Notes: generated by a model from the sequence alone, not told the origin. A stretch of 64,000 nt of DNA from Ifrita kowaldi (GCA_013398055.1 VZRS01009627.1:124001-188000); one strand, 5' to 3'; shown: positions 24,356-39,128, counted from the stretch's first letter. Translations and numbers: made by a program.

Positions 24356-27300
24356 GTTCTATCTCAGTTTGAAGTAATGATAACTCCTGAGGCCTCAGAT
24401 CAGGTTGTTTTTTCTTCTTTCTTGGCCCAACTAAGCTCTCTACATATCTGCAAATCCCTGGTTCCTCTAATGTCAGGTCCTGACATCGAAACCATTCATT
24501 TTCTTCCTTTTCAGTTAAATAAAAATGTCAGTAGGTGATGACCGAGGCTTCCTTGGTGCCTTCTTACACTGGATAATGCTAAATGTATGGATTACGACCT
24601 ATAGCATTTTCAATTGGTGATTTATCATTTTGACATAGTTTTGATGATGTGGAGTAGAAATTGCTGGTCTAAACCCATTTTTTGCTGAAAAATGCTTGGA
24701 ATCAGGCTCAGTCATCTGGAGCCCCATGCCATCAAATTTAACACCCTTAGGAAGAACTGGTTTTACATAGAGGTGCATGAGGTGGGTAAAGTATTTTACA
24801 CCAACCCAAATAAACTAGAATTACAGTCTAGAACTTCTGCCCAAACAACCTCTGCCCAAGGTAAGCTAGTTGGCCAGCTTTGCTCCACTGACTTAACTTT
24901 TCCTAGTCCATGAATAGGATCTGGCTTGTGTTTCTGGCATGGGAAAGAAGCCTTGGCAGTTTCTCTGCTATTGCTGCTCATTGGAGACTAAAATGAATGT
25001 TGCTAGCCCTCTCGGTCAATTTTCTTCCATCCCTAAATGACCTATAGAATTTGTCACTAATATTTCTCAAGCAGCACAGTTTTCCTGAAAAAATGAGCAA
25101 ATGAATAACTTACTCTGGTACAGTTTTGTCAGTCTTTTTCCTGTTAAGTTGCTCACTGTGAGAAAACAAAGTAAATATCAATGGAAATGTGTTTAATTAT
25201 GATTTCGAATGCATGGATTTGTTTTTGGTTTGCCTCAGTTATTCATGGTTGTTGTATCCAGTCTCAGTTAAATGTTGTATGAACCAGAAACATGTAAATG
25301 GGTGAAGTCTGTTTTATATTTGCCACCTAACACAAAGATGGTGTTCACCAAATGAATACACTTCTGGACACAAATTTCAGGAGCAAGCATATAGTCAGGG
25401 CTGTTTTGGGTTGGTTTTTTTTATTTATTGTGGGTGAAAGTTGAAGGTGGTATGGCACATAAAGAGACATTATTAGCTTTTAAATTTAGGGAACTAAATT
25501 ACATTTCCACTCTGACTTACCCTTTTTAGCAAACCTGTGCTATGCAGAAAGCTAGATACCTGAGTCAGTAGGTGTGAACTAATTTTTTCCCATTTTCTCT
25601 CATATATATCTAAATAAAAGATCTTTTAAGACCCTTGCTTAAAAAGAAAAAAAATTTGTAAAAACCATCTCAAAATTCTTCATACTGTAATCATCCACAG
25701 AAGTCAACAACAAAACTCTGCTGGTCACTGCTGTGAAGTCTGTGGTAAAAGTATGAGACAATTCACTAAACTAATCATCCTGACTCCATCTCTCTGGAAA
25801 GTCATCATGTACTTGAGTCACATTTTTGTATTGTCCCATAGGATGTGGCTCTCATGGGAGCCCAGTGGTAAATTCAGCCTTTTTGAGGCCTCTCAGCAGT
25901 TTCTTTTCCCCTTACAAACATCTCGGTGCATTTGCTGGTACCCCACGTTTGGACTGGCACCCTCATGCTTAGTGATGCACAATTCCTTCCTGCTGTGGCC
26001 TTCCTCATGTGCTTCTTGGATAACCACTGGCTCTGGAACATCCTAAATGGTCAAAACTTTCCAGAACAGCAGCACAGGGAAACATAATTATAACCATTTT
26101 CCTATTTATGCTGGCAAATTGGCAACTTATCATAGTCTGTATCACAGGAGTTTGAGTGGAGACGAGCCTCATAAATTGCATTCTATATTTCTTTTTCCAA
26201 AACCCCTTCAAACTTGATTTTATGATACACTTCTATGTTAAGCCTCATGACCTTTCAGCTGCTGCTGCTTGAATATGGCAGCTTTCCAGAACACATGAAC
26301 ATGTTCTAGAAATTTCTTTCAAAATTTGCTAGAGCAAAGTCAGGGATTTGGGGGGCCAAAAGAAAAGGCTGGATTTAACTGGCACTGATATTTCCAGGGA
26401 GGAGAGGCTTTTACAATCCAAGCAGTGTGACAGAGGAAGATATTTCTGCTTGATTCTTATCCTTTAGGAAAATTCATGCCATAACAGATACTGCAATTAA
26501 ATTAAAGTTTTAAAACCTGTCTTGATGTTAACTTTTAATATGCAGGTATTTAAAACATAGACAGGATGATTTTCTAGAAAAAGAAAAAGGAATCATCTTT
26601 GTTGATGAGAGATACTTGTGCTACACCCTGAAGCATTTGGATACATTTATGGTTAATGCTGAGGAGTTAGGTGCTTCCATATGGGAGTGCAGTGTGCTTT
26701 TGTTGGGATGGGGAGAATTGAAATTTTATTTCAAGCCACTGAGGAAGCCCAATTGCTCTGCTTGTAGATTAGGGATAATGTAAGTAAAGTGTAAATTGGG
26801 CGAGACGAGTTCTTCTTAAAAATCAATTGCATAAAATTGTCTCTGTGTTTTGGGTTTCTTTTTCAAAATCAGCAAAATAAGAAGTTACTGCAAATTTAAT
26901 GGAATACTTTGAGGTCAGGCTTAGGTATTAAGCACACAGTAATGCTGGTGTGTTACCTCTTCCAGGTGCGTGCAGGGGGAGTACATAAATGTCACCGACC
27001 CTTTTTGCTGATTTTTGATGCTTATATGTTTTACTTTTCAGCTATTGTGGAAAAGCAGGACTCCATACTAAGCAAAATATTCTGTCAAAAGCTTCAATGT
27101 TGTTTTGTTGGTTTTTTTTCTCACAGAGATTTGCACTGTTTTCTTCCCTTCTGTGACCTTCAATGTCTAGGAGACACTATAAGAAGTACAGGAGAAAAAA
27201 GGGTTGCAGCATATTGACAGCAACTCTTTCTAAATCTCATTCTGTAAATTGCAAAGGTTATTTATGCCATTTAATGGGTTTCTCAAAGCTTCAGTAAAAT

Positions 27301-30300
27301 GAGCATTTCAGTGGAAAGATGCAGGAAAAAAAGCTGAATCCCATTTGAGACTGGATTAATGCTGACCTAGATTAATGCTCTTTGGAAATCCCTTTGGAAT
27401 ATCTCTTTTCTAATTACAGCCTTTTGTCTGAAAAAATTGTTTTTGCAGTTATGGCCAAGCCTCAAAAGCGTTTCCTGATTCCAGCTCATCACAAACTGAC
27501 TGTTTTACTGTTTCTGGCCGAGCACATACCTACATCAGGATAATGCACTCGTACTGAGTGTGAGAATACTGCAATCTTGTGTATGTAGAGACAAAGCCAG
27601 GTATGTACACTGAGCATCTTGACACAAGACAAAATGCAAGATTTTTGGTAAGCTACTGCAAAGATCGGAGTTTTTTTAGCCACCATTATAAAATCACTCA
27701 TAAAGTCTTGTCTGTTGGGAAGACTGCCTTTCAGTAATTTCTTTTTCTATTTGTTCTTTATAGAAATAGAGCAGGGCAAATTTTATCCTTGTGCTAGAGG
27801 TGCTGGTGAAAACATTGTGAAATTTGGACTAAAATAAGTGTTGTCATGTTAGCATAACGTTTGCATATGAAACACAGGCCATGGATCTCTAATATTTTTA
27901 ATTGAACTAGTAGGTACAGGAAAATTCTTCCTCTTTTGGATGTACTAGGCCGAGGTATTTTTTTTTAAATGGTAATATTCAATACTTATTTAGTCTGATG
28001 TTTTGGCCTAGATGAAACAAAAGATGCCACCTACATGTGTAAAACTGAATATGAAGCGATTTCTTTTCACATTATTTACCCAAGTGGTCTTTATTTGCTT
28101 TTAGGAGTCCTGTACCAGTCCAACAAGAGACTCAGGTTGGGGCTATCTTGAAACTTGAATTCTGTTCTTGCTAAAGATGTGGTGTCAAAGGACATTGCTT
28201 TGACTCAGAAGAAAACAGGTTCACTCATTTCCAGAAGACTGATGTGGATGCTCTTTCTCTGGTGGCAGAAACATTTCTGTCTGTTTATTCAGAATAGAAA
28301 CAGAGTTTGCATTTGTTTCATCTAATGCAAAGTGATAAGAGACTTGTCTATGTGAAAAATTGCTTTTCTTTATGCAATATGGAAAAAGAAATCTCCACCC
28401 ATTTAATGACTAAATGTCAGCCTGGAGCTTGGAAGAGGTTTCTAGCTTCAGAGATGCATTATCCTGCTCTTTAATATAGAGAGCTAGTAGAGAGAAACAG
28501 TTTTTATCTAACTGAGTTTGTTTTAGATCAACAGCTCTCAGATGAATGCATAAAAGCTTTGTTGTTTGGATCACATACTGTATTGCATGATGTCTTAACT
28601 CTGTATTTTGATTTTCTTTTAAATGTTAAAATTTCTGAAATGTTACTGATGTCAAATCCACATGTACCATTATCTCTTTTATTTTTTCTTTTGCCAACAC
28701 TTTAGCCTGCTTTACCATGTCAGTATGGTAAAGCTGTTTCATTCTGAGCATGGCTACATAAGTTATAGTGGGAGGGATAAAGTTGTAGTATGGACAGAAT
28801 GTGGGTCTTCGTTAGATGATGCAGTGTTAAAATACCCAAACACTCAACTATTGCTTGAATCCAAGTAGCACTTATGGGGCTCTCTTGTGGATGAAATTTA
28901 TTTTGCTTGTAATTCTACTGCCTTTCACAAATCTAGGTGACTGCTTGCTGTGAGTTCAGCTGCCCATGTATCTGTCCTTCCATTTCTGAGTAGCACATTT
29001 TACATTTGTAATTTGTATTCATAAATTGAGTTCAAATTTAGAAATGAGGGATATGCGATGTAAAGTCGTATATTTGGGGCTTTTATATGTCAGTTTTATT
29101 TATTTAGCCTTCAGCCTCATAAAAGTAACAAGGTCTTGGAATATTCCTACTTATAAAATGCTTTTTGATATCAGATTACTACATCAAATGAGTGGATAGT
29201 AGATGCAGTTCAGTATTTCGGAACTGTTCAGCATAACTGAGTTAGACTTTATAGGTAAAGTCAGTTATGTACTCGATTTGCCTTGGGAATCAAGGCACTG
29301 TGAGAAGACTTCCCTTTTTTTGTATTTTTTTGTATATCAACGTACTACCTGCCTCTCCTTTGTGATCACCATTTGAGCACTGGTGGCATAGGGGATGCAA
29401 ATGCAAGGAGGGAAGCAAGTTTAAACAACAAAATATTCCCCCAACCCTACATGATTGATCACTGCTCTACCTCAGGGACCATATCTATTGTCATTTTCTG
29501 TGTGTTAAAGCACTTACTGCAATTGATGGCATGCTGTCTTTATAACAGAATCCGAAGGAATTTTAAGCCATTCATCTATTTGCATATGTTTCAAATTATC
29601 CCATGAAGTTTAGCAGAGGGTTGGCAATGTCTTGTTTGAGATTGTGAAGGGCTCTTTAATAGCAGTTGCACACATTGCTCTGGTGTCCCATGGCTGAGGC
29701 ACAACTGAATGTTGATTTACCTGGTGAGAGGCACACAAAAGTGAATTTGGAAACTCCATTTACAGTGGGATCCCACTGGGTGTTTGATCATAATGTTTTA
29801 ATCAGTCAACAGGTGAAGCGAGGACACTTTTTTCTGGGCCAAGGGGGAACCAAGTCATTACCTATCAATGGGTACAGCCCGTAACTTTCATAACTGGCTC
29901 CACACACAAAGGAGAGTGAGTAAACCCCAAGTTATTTATTTGCCTGTCCACACTTTTAATAACTATATTTCCCATCTATTTCACATCTGAAGCAATTAAT
30001 TTTCAACACAATGGGTCAGGAAGGGCCAAAACCAAATGGATACCCCGATCCCTTCTGCTGTGCCATCTTGTAGGTACCAGAGAGTTGCCGTTTTTTTGTT
30101 GAGGGGTTTGAGTTCAACCTGGCACAATGCAACAGTCCTCTAATACTTAAAAGTTTCATATGGCCAGCAAATTACTTCTTGCCCAGCTTTTGATTTCTAA
30201 ATCCTCTCAGGCATAATGATGACTGCACACTGCAAATCAACTGATATGCATCTGTTTCTGCATGTGTTGGTGCAAATAATTAAATGCTTTCAGATTTGCT

Positions 30301-33300
30301 GCTCTTACTCATCTGCTATAAATCACATCATATCAAGATAAGTCTGGCTATCATCTGCATGAAAAATACTTCAGTCTACTCTATCTGTAGTGTGTGTGTG
30401 TTTATTGAAAGATACCTGTGGGTATTTTACAAAATGTAAATTCTAAATACAAATTTATATTTCTACTCCAATGTGCCAGCTAAGTAATTTTTTTGGTATT
30501 TTTTAAGCAGAGAAATATATACTTCTTTAGATTCCTCTCTGAGTCTGCTCAGAAGGCTCTGCACTTTTGATCCACTCATCCTTTTTTTTTCCCACTGCAT
30601 TTTGTTAAAATAAAAAGTTAGACTTTTAGTTTTTAGATTTACATAGTATAGAGAAATAGCAGTTTTCTCTTTTAGCTTTTCTGACTTTAGAAGAGTATTC
30701 TCTCTTATGCTATCCATGCTGTTGCCAAGGGGATGGGAAACTGTTCCTCATTTTTCTGGGCAGAGTATAAGACATGACCTTACCCACCACTTCTTTTGAC
30801 AGCTATCCACCTAAGATACATGGCACTTGGAAAATTTCCTAGTTTGGACTTAGTTCCCAAAGTTCAAGGGGCTTATTGTTTGAGTCAACTGTAGCATTTG
30901 AATTTGTCAAGATCTACGTAGATTTTAAGCTCTTTTTTATTAGAAAATAGGGATTATGGTTCTATTTAACTAATGATCATTCAATAATGTGAGATGTTAG
31001 TTGCAAACATAACTTGGGTAAAATTTCAAAACCTATTGTTTCTTGTAGTTACGGAACATAAGACCAGCTGTGGTGAGAGGACTGAGGACAGTCTCACAAT
31101 GTGGAAACTCCCACCAGAGCAGAATTGCTTACAAAGGTCTTTAAATATGATCCATTTGGATGAAGATTATAATCTGAATTTTAATGTCAGTTTTCTCAAA
31201 TGTGCAAGGACTGAGACAGTCTTTCCTCAGCAAGCCCCAATCTGATTGTTTTTCTTTTCATCTGCTCTCAGCACCTCTCCAAGCCCCCAGGGGCTGTACA
31301 TGTCTCATATTTTCTAATGCAGGAGCAAGAACTTCAGTGAAGTTCCTAGGCCTTGCTGACCTTTAAATTCTCGTATTTGGGGATTTTGCTTTTATGAAAT
31401 ACCCATCTTGAATTGCATTTTCTGGGAATACTGAGCTTCATTTGGCAGCAGGTGCCCGAGGGTGACACAGTGACAGGTTCTATGACAACTGGAGAAGATG
31501 TAGAAAAAGGAACTGTGGCAAGGGGAGAAAATAAATAGGAGCATGTTTTGGAGAAGGAAAGTATGTTCTTTTCACGAGTAAAAAGTAACTTTTGACTTCC
31601 TTTTTGGGTTCAGATGGAGGTTGCAGTGTAGGTAGTTTCCAAAATCCTTGTAAGAACTGATTTGCCTAGCTCTGGAGATGCTTACTGCAGGGCTTCAACT
31701 CCAAACTGTTTCTAGCCAGATTCCATTTATTATCAGCACATTTTGACATTTCGAGTAATACTGTGCAGGTTCTATTTCTCACTTTCTATTAGTGATTTCT
31801 GTAGAGTTATAAGCTTTTTCATTCTTGGTTTCCCAACACTTCCAACAGATGTCTTGCCAGCAGTGAAGATGATTAAAGGTTTTTGAAGAAGTAGACTGCT
31901 GCAGGAAATCTGAAATGGATCCCACTGCAGTGCCAAAAATCTTTGGAAAATATATGTATATCCCCCTCTTGAAGACATCTTCCACAATATTGCTATTTCA
32001 GTGCACTTGTGTGTGGGTTTTTTTCCTGAACTAGACAGAATAGGTATGTGAAATTCCTACAGGAAAAGAAGGTGAAGAAGAGTGAGCTTGTGGCTTAATC
32101 TCGGTGGAGTGTTGGATAGCACCTACAGATATGCTGAAAATATGCATCTAAACCACTGAATGGATTTCCACAGATCTCGTTCTCTGATGCTAGTTGGTCC
32201 CCAGCTACTTTTTGAGAATACTGCTCTTGAGCATTTCCATCTGGCTAGGAGTTTTCACATTACTTTTTTAATGCAGACTTAATCATTATAATTCATGCCC
32301 TTGTCACCTTGAAACTAAATTAATGCAATGCACTCTGGTATCTGGAGCACTGTTTGATTCATATTTGCCATCAGAGTGTCTACTGAGCTGCAATTGAAAA
32401 GTTCAAACATTACACTCATATGAATAAGCAAAAGGGTTAGTGTATTTTCAAACAGCATGTTTTGATGACAAAATATCTGTGCTTCAGTTTCTTGAAAGGA
32501 ATTAGTGCAGTTTTGAAAGGGTTGTGTGATGTAGTGACTGGCATGGTGAGGAACTGGATTTAACCCAGGAGATAGTTTCCTGTGTTGGATTTCTCTCTCA
32601 AGTGTTGGGCACCGTACAGACAAAACCCCATTTGTCTGGCTTGAAATATTCAGAGATGTTCCCTTTGCCTTCTTGCGTAAGGAAACAGAAATGTCTTCAG
32701 CAGTATCCAAAAGTTTATAACCTTTCATGACCTCTTTTTCTTGCTTTCTACAAGCTGTTTTAGAGTTGTGCATTTTTAAAGCTTTTTCATATCAGTGGCA
32801 GGGCAAGGCAGTCACAAGACCATGCTCCTCATCCAGGCACTGGGGATGTGGAGCTAGCAAAGCTGAAAAGCCAGATGATGATTTGCAGATTTTTTTCCTT
32901 AATATTTTTCCCTTGAAGAGCCAATATTAATTATTATCTAGTTCTACTGAAGCTTAGAAAATTACAGGAAAATTAAAAAACTTTTTTTTTTCTTGGATTA
33001 AAATGTGTTTTTAAAGGACACTACCTGAGCATTGTATAAAAGAAATTACATTCTGTGTTCTTTTTTCCATTTTTTTCGCTCTGTGTTCTTTCCATTCCTG
33101 TTCTTCCTTTCCTGTGTTCTCTTCTCTTCATTCTGCGTTCCTTTACTTAAAGTTGGATTCTCCTCACATTGAAAATTGAAGACATTACTTGTAAATCTGA
33201 GGGGATATCTGTAATTTTTATTGATCTTGAAGTATTTTTCCTTTTAATTTTTCACTATACTTGAGAATGACCTTTAGGAGAGTCAGAGTATAAAAAGTTT

Positions 33301-33699
33301 CTTGCCTTCACTCATATGACTGTCTAACCAAATAATTCTCAAAGTGTCTTGAAAAGATAAGGAGATGGTTCTTCTGTTATCAAGATTTTACTGACCATCA
33401 ATCACTACACTTTAAAGGCATATTTTAGCCAAATTTTCTATTCAATTGGCTTCCAGAACTGTGCTGAAATAGTTACAAGATGATGAAGAGGAGCTTAAAA
33501 ATACTGCAGTGCAAGCCAGGTAAGCAGCTAAATGCTCCTTTTTCTTTCTTTTCCAGATAAGCCAAACTTAAAGACAGCTTTCCTTTACCCCTGGGGAATG
33601 TTGTGTTTAAAGCAACCCCCACTAATCCATGAGTCATTATGGAACAATTTACAGTATATCCTTGCCCAGGCTCCACTCATTCCATAGCACAGTGTGGGA
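24356..33699. other. Non-coding unique sequence
   Basis: About 9.3 kb without a recognised gene or transposon. A pyrimidine-rich degenerate stretch (TCTGTGTTCTTT-like, several loose copies) lies at about 33050-33145. Open frames are short and unremarkable. Confidence 0.5.
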
Positions 33700-33912
33700 C
33701 CGATACGTGGGGATTAGATGTTAGGAAGAAATTCTTTACTGTGAGGGTGCTGAGGCACTGGAACAGGTTGCCCAGAGAAATTGTGGGTGTCCCATCCCTA
33801 GAAATGTTCAAGGCCAGGGCCAATCTGAGTGGAAGGTGTCCCTGCCCATGGCAGGGGGTTTGGAATTAGATGATCATTAAAGCCTCTTCCAGCACAAACC
33901 ATTCTGTGATTA
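33700..33912 (+). mobile_element. CR1 LINE 3' end with ORF2 tail
   Basis: The plus strand reads the C-terminal tail of the CR1 ORF2 protein (KKFFTVRVLRHWNRLPREIV, then VPSLEMFKAR). Next comes the CR1 3' UTR (GGTGTCCCTGCCCATGGCAG) and the terminal ATTCTGTGATTAT. The copy is 5'-truncated; the left border is approximate. It is a dead remnant of the reverse-transcriptase LINE. Confidence 0.93.
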
Positions 33913-34495
33913 TAAGAGTCTGTGATATTTGTTTCTTTCAAATTATTATTAAACAGTCCCAGTGACACAGATACAAATTAAATCTTCAGCTAAATCACTC
34001 ATAGTGAACAATCTTTTTAGGCTCTCTAGGGTAAAAAAAATTTAGTCACTAACAGTTTTCATCCCATGACTGCAAGAAACATAGGATAGAACATCCAAAC
34101 CCTACAATTTTCGTTATAATGCTATTTAAATTGAGCCAGTAGCTGTGGAACTCACAGCTGCTGGGAACTTTTGCAAGGAGAACTGTACGTTTTTGATTGC
34201 ATATTGAATCTAGTCTGCCCAGATATTTTCAAAGCTTTACTTTTTCCAAAATGCAGACATGTACATTACTGTACGTAGTGATGTTTCTGTTGGAATTGAA
34301 TTTGAAGATCTCTGACTGCCACACATTAATTTTATTTAATTGGAAACAAGTTTATTTTGCCCTGGGCTGGACTGAGACTAAAAAGCTTTGGCCCTTGCTA
34401 TTTGCTACCAAAACCTCTTGCAGGTAGTTTAATGGCAGCATTGTGATAGAGCCAAGCCTGTCTTTAACACAATTTCCTGCAATTTTATAAAGTTT

Positions 34496-34560
34496 GGGCC
34501 AGACTTCCAATTGCAGAATTCTAGCAATTGAAGCAATTAGCAGCAGCTGAAGATCTGGCC
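34496..34560. repeat. Ancient palindromic repeat remnant
   Basis: GGGCCAGA at 34496-34503 is mirrored by TCTGGCC at 34554-34560, with CAGCTGAAGATCTGGCC forming the right end. This resembles a palindromic repeat dispersed in reptile and bird genomes (GGGCCAGATCCTCAGCTGG-type ends). Repbase name not assigned. Confidence 0.55.
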
Positions 34561-37500
34561 TGTCAAAAATAAATCCTAGGATTTTTGCCGCAGTTTTAGA
34601 TATCACTTTGCCTACGTTGGAGGAGATCCTCAGTATTGTTGTTGTTGACTTGTTATTGTTATTGGTATATGAGTTACACACTAAGGGAAAAATGTACTAT
34701 TGTATTCAGCTTTTATTTTTGGGACTGTCCTTTTGGCTTTATTAGTTTTAAACAATGTTACTTCCATTTACGATCCTGTGCATTGTTCATCTGTCAGCAT
34801 AAGATGTAAGAGCAGATGAAAGGCAAGGAGCCATATATGTACATGAAGAGTGGCCTGGGCACATGTGTAAATTCTTTGTCATTGTGTTTGAAAACATAAG
34901 AGGAGAGTGAAGCTGCTGAGGAAGCAGTTGTGCTGAACGTGCATGGCCCATGTGCGTCACATACTGTCCCTGGCACAGCACTTGTGCTTTGTGTATGTGA
35001 GCGTCCACAGCAGTGCATCTAGGGGAGAATGCATACAGTTAATATAATGTGTGAACTGCAGTTTGTGTGGATGCTCTCTGGCTATTCTCCCAGTCCTGTG
35101 ATTGAAAGTCCTGGTCCAAGTCCCGCTGAAATAATTAAAACTTTCTTTCATTTACTTCTTCAGGGCGGGGCCCCATCTATGCATTAATTCAGCTGCACTT
35201 TCACTTAGGGCCCAACGTACTATTGAAGTAAGTGACAAATCCTCCCTGCCTTTAGCAAAATATGCCTTGGCATCGTGTATATTATGAGATGTTAAATGTT
35301 TTAACAACTGAAGCATCTGTGTTGAGTTGAGCTCTGAGGTAGCACCCAAAAGGATCACAAGATACCAATCTGATTACATTCCTCACATTGGTATGACAAT
35401 GGTCTCTCCACATATTTCATCATTACTGCAGTCATATCACCAGAGTGTCTTCATGCTCTGCCAGTTTATATTCTTGAGAAATTTTTGTCACAAGAATAGC
35501 ATTTTCCACACTCTTCAGTATTTTTCCTAAGTTAATAACCCACTTTGGGCCAAATTTGGAAATTTTAGCCCAAGGGCTCTGGCTTGTGTTCTCATTTCCA
35601 TTTATTTATTTTCTAATTCATGCAAGTGAAAGATGCCAGAGGAATTGGTGCACAGGATAGTCTAAAACTGTGGATGTACAATAGCACTTCAGCTTTGTAT
35701 TCCCTTTTGCCTTCAGGAAAGCCATCTTCTCTGCTCCAGTATTCTCTTGCACTGTAGGATGAGAACAGTAATGCTTTTGTATTTCCCTAACCAAAGTGTT
35801 TTTGGGATCACATTGAACCAGACATTCCCTCTGATGAGCACTTTCATGCACAAATGCCTTTGTTGAGGTCAGTGAAATAGCTGGTTGGAGTTGAGGTTCA
35901 AAATCTCTCACCGAGTCATCTCCAGTTTCTGATGAGCGGTGAGGTGAGCACCTATGAGAGGAAGTAAGAGAATTTAGGCCATGTAGCTCTTCCTGATATC
36001 AGTGGAAACAAATACCTAAACCCTCACACTTTAGTGTTTGGCGTGCTGTACATTTTGACAGCTTGTCAACTTTCTAACATTATCACATTACAGTCCAAAT
36101 CCCCTAGGCCTCTGCTCAGTCTTTATACAGGCAAATCTCTTTAGTACTTTAATAATGGAATGTTCTTCAGTAAGGTCTGGACAATTACAGAAAAAGGAAA
36201 AGAAATGATTGATTGGCAATTTACTTAATGAAAGGTAAAATCAAGCATAGCACAGTACACAGCTGAGTTTTACCACAGGCAAATCAAAGTTAGTTTTTGC
36301 TATGAACATTTTAACCATAAACAATAAAACTTTGCTCTGTTATTGTGAAAATCTAGACGTTGCTGTGTGATTTTTGTTTCCCTGTTTTTGACAGGTATCG
36401 AAATGAAAGGACAGGATAATATGGGATGAGAGGTGGCTGATTTTCTATAACTGCTGGATGCCAGGCAGCCTACAGGCATATCTTCTGTTATTTGTTTATA
36501 GGTGGATCATTTGCTATGAAATTTACTCAAGACACCAATTTAAGCATCAGGTTGCATTCTACAGTTCAGCAGTTTCACATTGCAAGTATCTGAAGAGCTT
36601 TCACAGTAATGCTATCTGGATCTGCAATTTTCTACTATTCATTCATTTTTTTTTCCTAGACCTTCTCTTGCTGTCTCCTCTGTTTGTGATAATTCTGAAG
36701 ATATCCTCAGAGTGGGGAGCCCTGGCCTGTGTAGTTTTCCCAAGCCCTAACACACGCCTGCTCTTCATGCGTGACAGCCAAAAATCATCCTAAGTGAAAA
36801 CTGCTCTGTGCTCCTCTTGCTGCGGCATGGGGGATGATATGTTGACAGTCCAGAGCACTGTGCATGATAGATGTGGAGGAGTGTCTTTAAAGGACTTGAA
36901 GGGTGTTTATTGCCTATCCCAAAATATTTTAGTGCTTGCAGGCTGTAGCCATCACTCTGGCATGGCAGCACTGAAAATTGCGGTTCCTGCAGCACAATCC
37001 TAACTGTGGTGCCAGGTGTTCTGAAGGGATACTGTCCTGTCAGCACTACAGCTGAGTAATTACACAGAAAAACTTTGTTTCTGTATGTTTAAAAAAAAAA
37101 AGAATTATTGTTCACCTTATGTTAATAATTTCACATGCAGCAAACAGCATTTAATCACTTCTTTGCATTCTATATCTAGTTGCTGTAATAGTACGTTACA
37201 TGTTTGGAGAATTTGTACTTTATGTGATGCTACTCATTCTTTACTAGAATTGTTTAATTTATTTATTAAATGCTGGCAGTGCACTCAATAGGACCAGATT
37301 GTCAAATTTTTCTTCTAGTGTCTGTCTGTTGTCTTTCTGAAAATAGTGAATGTTTTTATAGTTGTATTACTGTGGTTGAGGTAGCTGATGACTGACAAGT
37401 TTTTTGAGTTAAATCTCCTAATTGTAGAACTGCATAATTAATAATGCATAAGTTAATAGGCACTTGGTGTAAGGAGTTGGGAGGGGAACCAGAAACTCAA

Positions 37501-39032
37501 AGGAATTGTTATATTTGAATGCAGCTTAATTCCTGCATTGTCACTGAGTTTCGTCTGTGTGTGTTGTGTATCTGAAAGATGCCATAAGGCAAAGGTTGTG
37601 TGTTCAATCAGTTCTTTGGTGTTGGCTGCTCTGGCTTCTCTCTCAGATGTGTTCTATCTTTGTTAAAGCTGTGGAAGTGGTGAGCTTACTGCAGCCTTAC
37701 AGGCTGGAAAACAAAACTGCAGGACATCCATTTACTGCGGGACGTCCATTTTTACGTGTATTCCATGCTTCTTTGGAGCAAATTGTGCGGGCGAATTCCA
37801 CCATTAATGGTGTGTAACATCATTAATGGCTTAGGCCAGAAGCATCTTAAATTGTGCTGGTGTTAGGATAATTTAAAGCACTCATACAATTTGCTGCTAT
37901 TTGAATATGTCCCTAAAATGTGTGATAAATGCATTAACAGATTTTGGACCTGAAGACTTCACATAAAAGGCAGATGGAGAAGGGTCATGGGGCAAAACCA
38001 ACAACTTCTAAACCATGAAGTGATAATGAAAAGTAGACTGGCCAACATACTGATATTTCCTTTAGGACACTCAGGAAGCTGTTTTTTGGCTCTTGTATTT
38101 TTTAAAGCTCTACCTCTAATCTCCTAGCTGGTTTTATTACTGCAATGTAATATTCCAGTTCTGTTTCTCCCCACTGCTCTGGGGAGCTTTATTCCTACTC
38201 GTATATGTTGTCTAAAGGAAAGACTGTTCTCTTGTTCAGTAGATGAAGACTGAACTGGCAAAAGAAATGTGTTGGTTCTTTCTTCTACAGGAGACAACAT
38301 CTGGAAGATAATCTTTAAACAGCATTAATTACATCCCTTTCATAGGAGGAATGTGAAGGTTATACAAAGCTATATTTATTGTTACTAGAACAAATAATGA
38401 TGAGGTGAGCTTCTAGTTTGTATCAGTTTCTTTCTAGCATTTATATTCCAAATTGTTGTTCATAATTTCCAACCATTTGTTTCCTGAAAAAAAGCTTAAA
38501 TGTCTTTTTCTTTGCTCATATTTGAACTATATGTGTTGAGACAGAATAGGCAGCAGAGGAGTAACAGAATCATTCTGCCACTGATCTCGTGTTTGAACTA
38601 CATTGATTAGGATAAATTATGGAATAAATCCCAAATTATACACTAGTGAAAATGCAAGTGGATTCTGGATGAACGTAGTAATGTTGTGCCAGTATAACAG
38701 AGATGTACAGGACTTTTAGGAAGTGCTCAAAACCAATTTGGTTCTAGCCCCTGAAACCTAGTCTGGAAGAAAAATCTGGTTTAACTTGCACTTTTCACAG
38801 TTCTATTTAAAAAAAAAGTAGATTATTAAAGCCTGAAAGACTCCTCAGCCTGACACATCACGGTGAAAATTCTTTTCATTGAAAATATATTTTTTCTCAG
38901 AAAAGGTGTCAGAAATGTTTTTAAAAAGTCACAAAACCCCCTTTCTTTCAGAAAAAAAGCTCAAAGGCTCCAAAACATGTGAGCACTTCCATTTCTCTAG
39001 GCGCAAGGGAGTTCTACCCTATTTATAAAAAT

Positions 39033-39128
39033 ACATAAGCACATGCTTAACTTTTAGCAGGTATTAAGTCCCATTCATTACATTAGGACTTAAGCATATA
39101 CTCACATCTCTGAGAAGCGGGTCCTGCC
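39033..39128. repeat. Ancient palindromic repeat remnant
   Basis: It contains TAAGCACATGCTTAACTTTT, then TTAAGTCCCATT (39064-39075) mirrored by ATTAGGACTTAA (39082-39093) with 10 of 12 bases paired, and ends near GCGGGTCCTGC. This is the 'agtcaatgggactactcac / aagcacatgctta' type of repeat widespread in reptiles and birds. Naming relies on memory. Confidence 0.6.

Noticed and set aside
24086..24538. 150-codon plus-strand frame
   Set aside because: Runs through the CR1 fragment at 24301-24355 in the antisense direction; chance frame.
32315..32773. 152-codon minus-strand frame
   Set aside because: No motif, no splice context and no codon bias; expected by chance in this length of AT-rich DNA.
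36458..36793. 111-codon hydrophobic frame
   Set aside because: Hydrophobicity comes from T-rich DNA (Phe/Leu codons); no topology or homology that I recognise.
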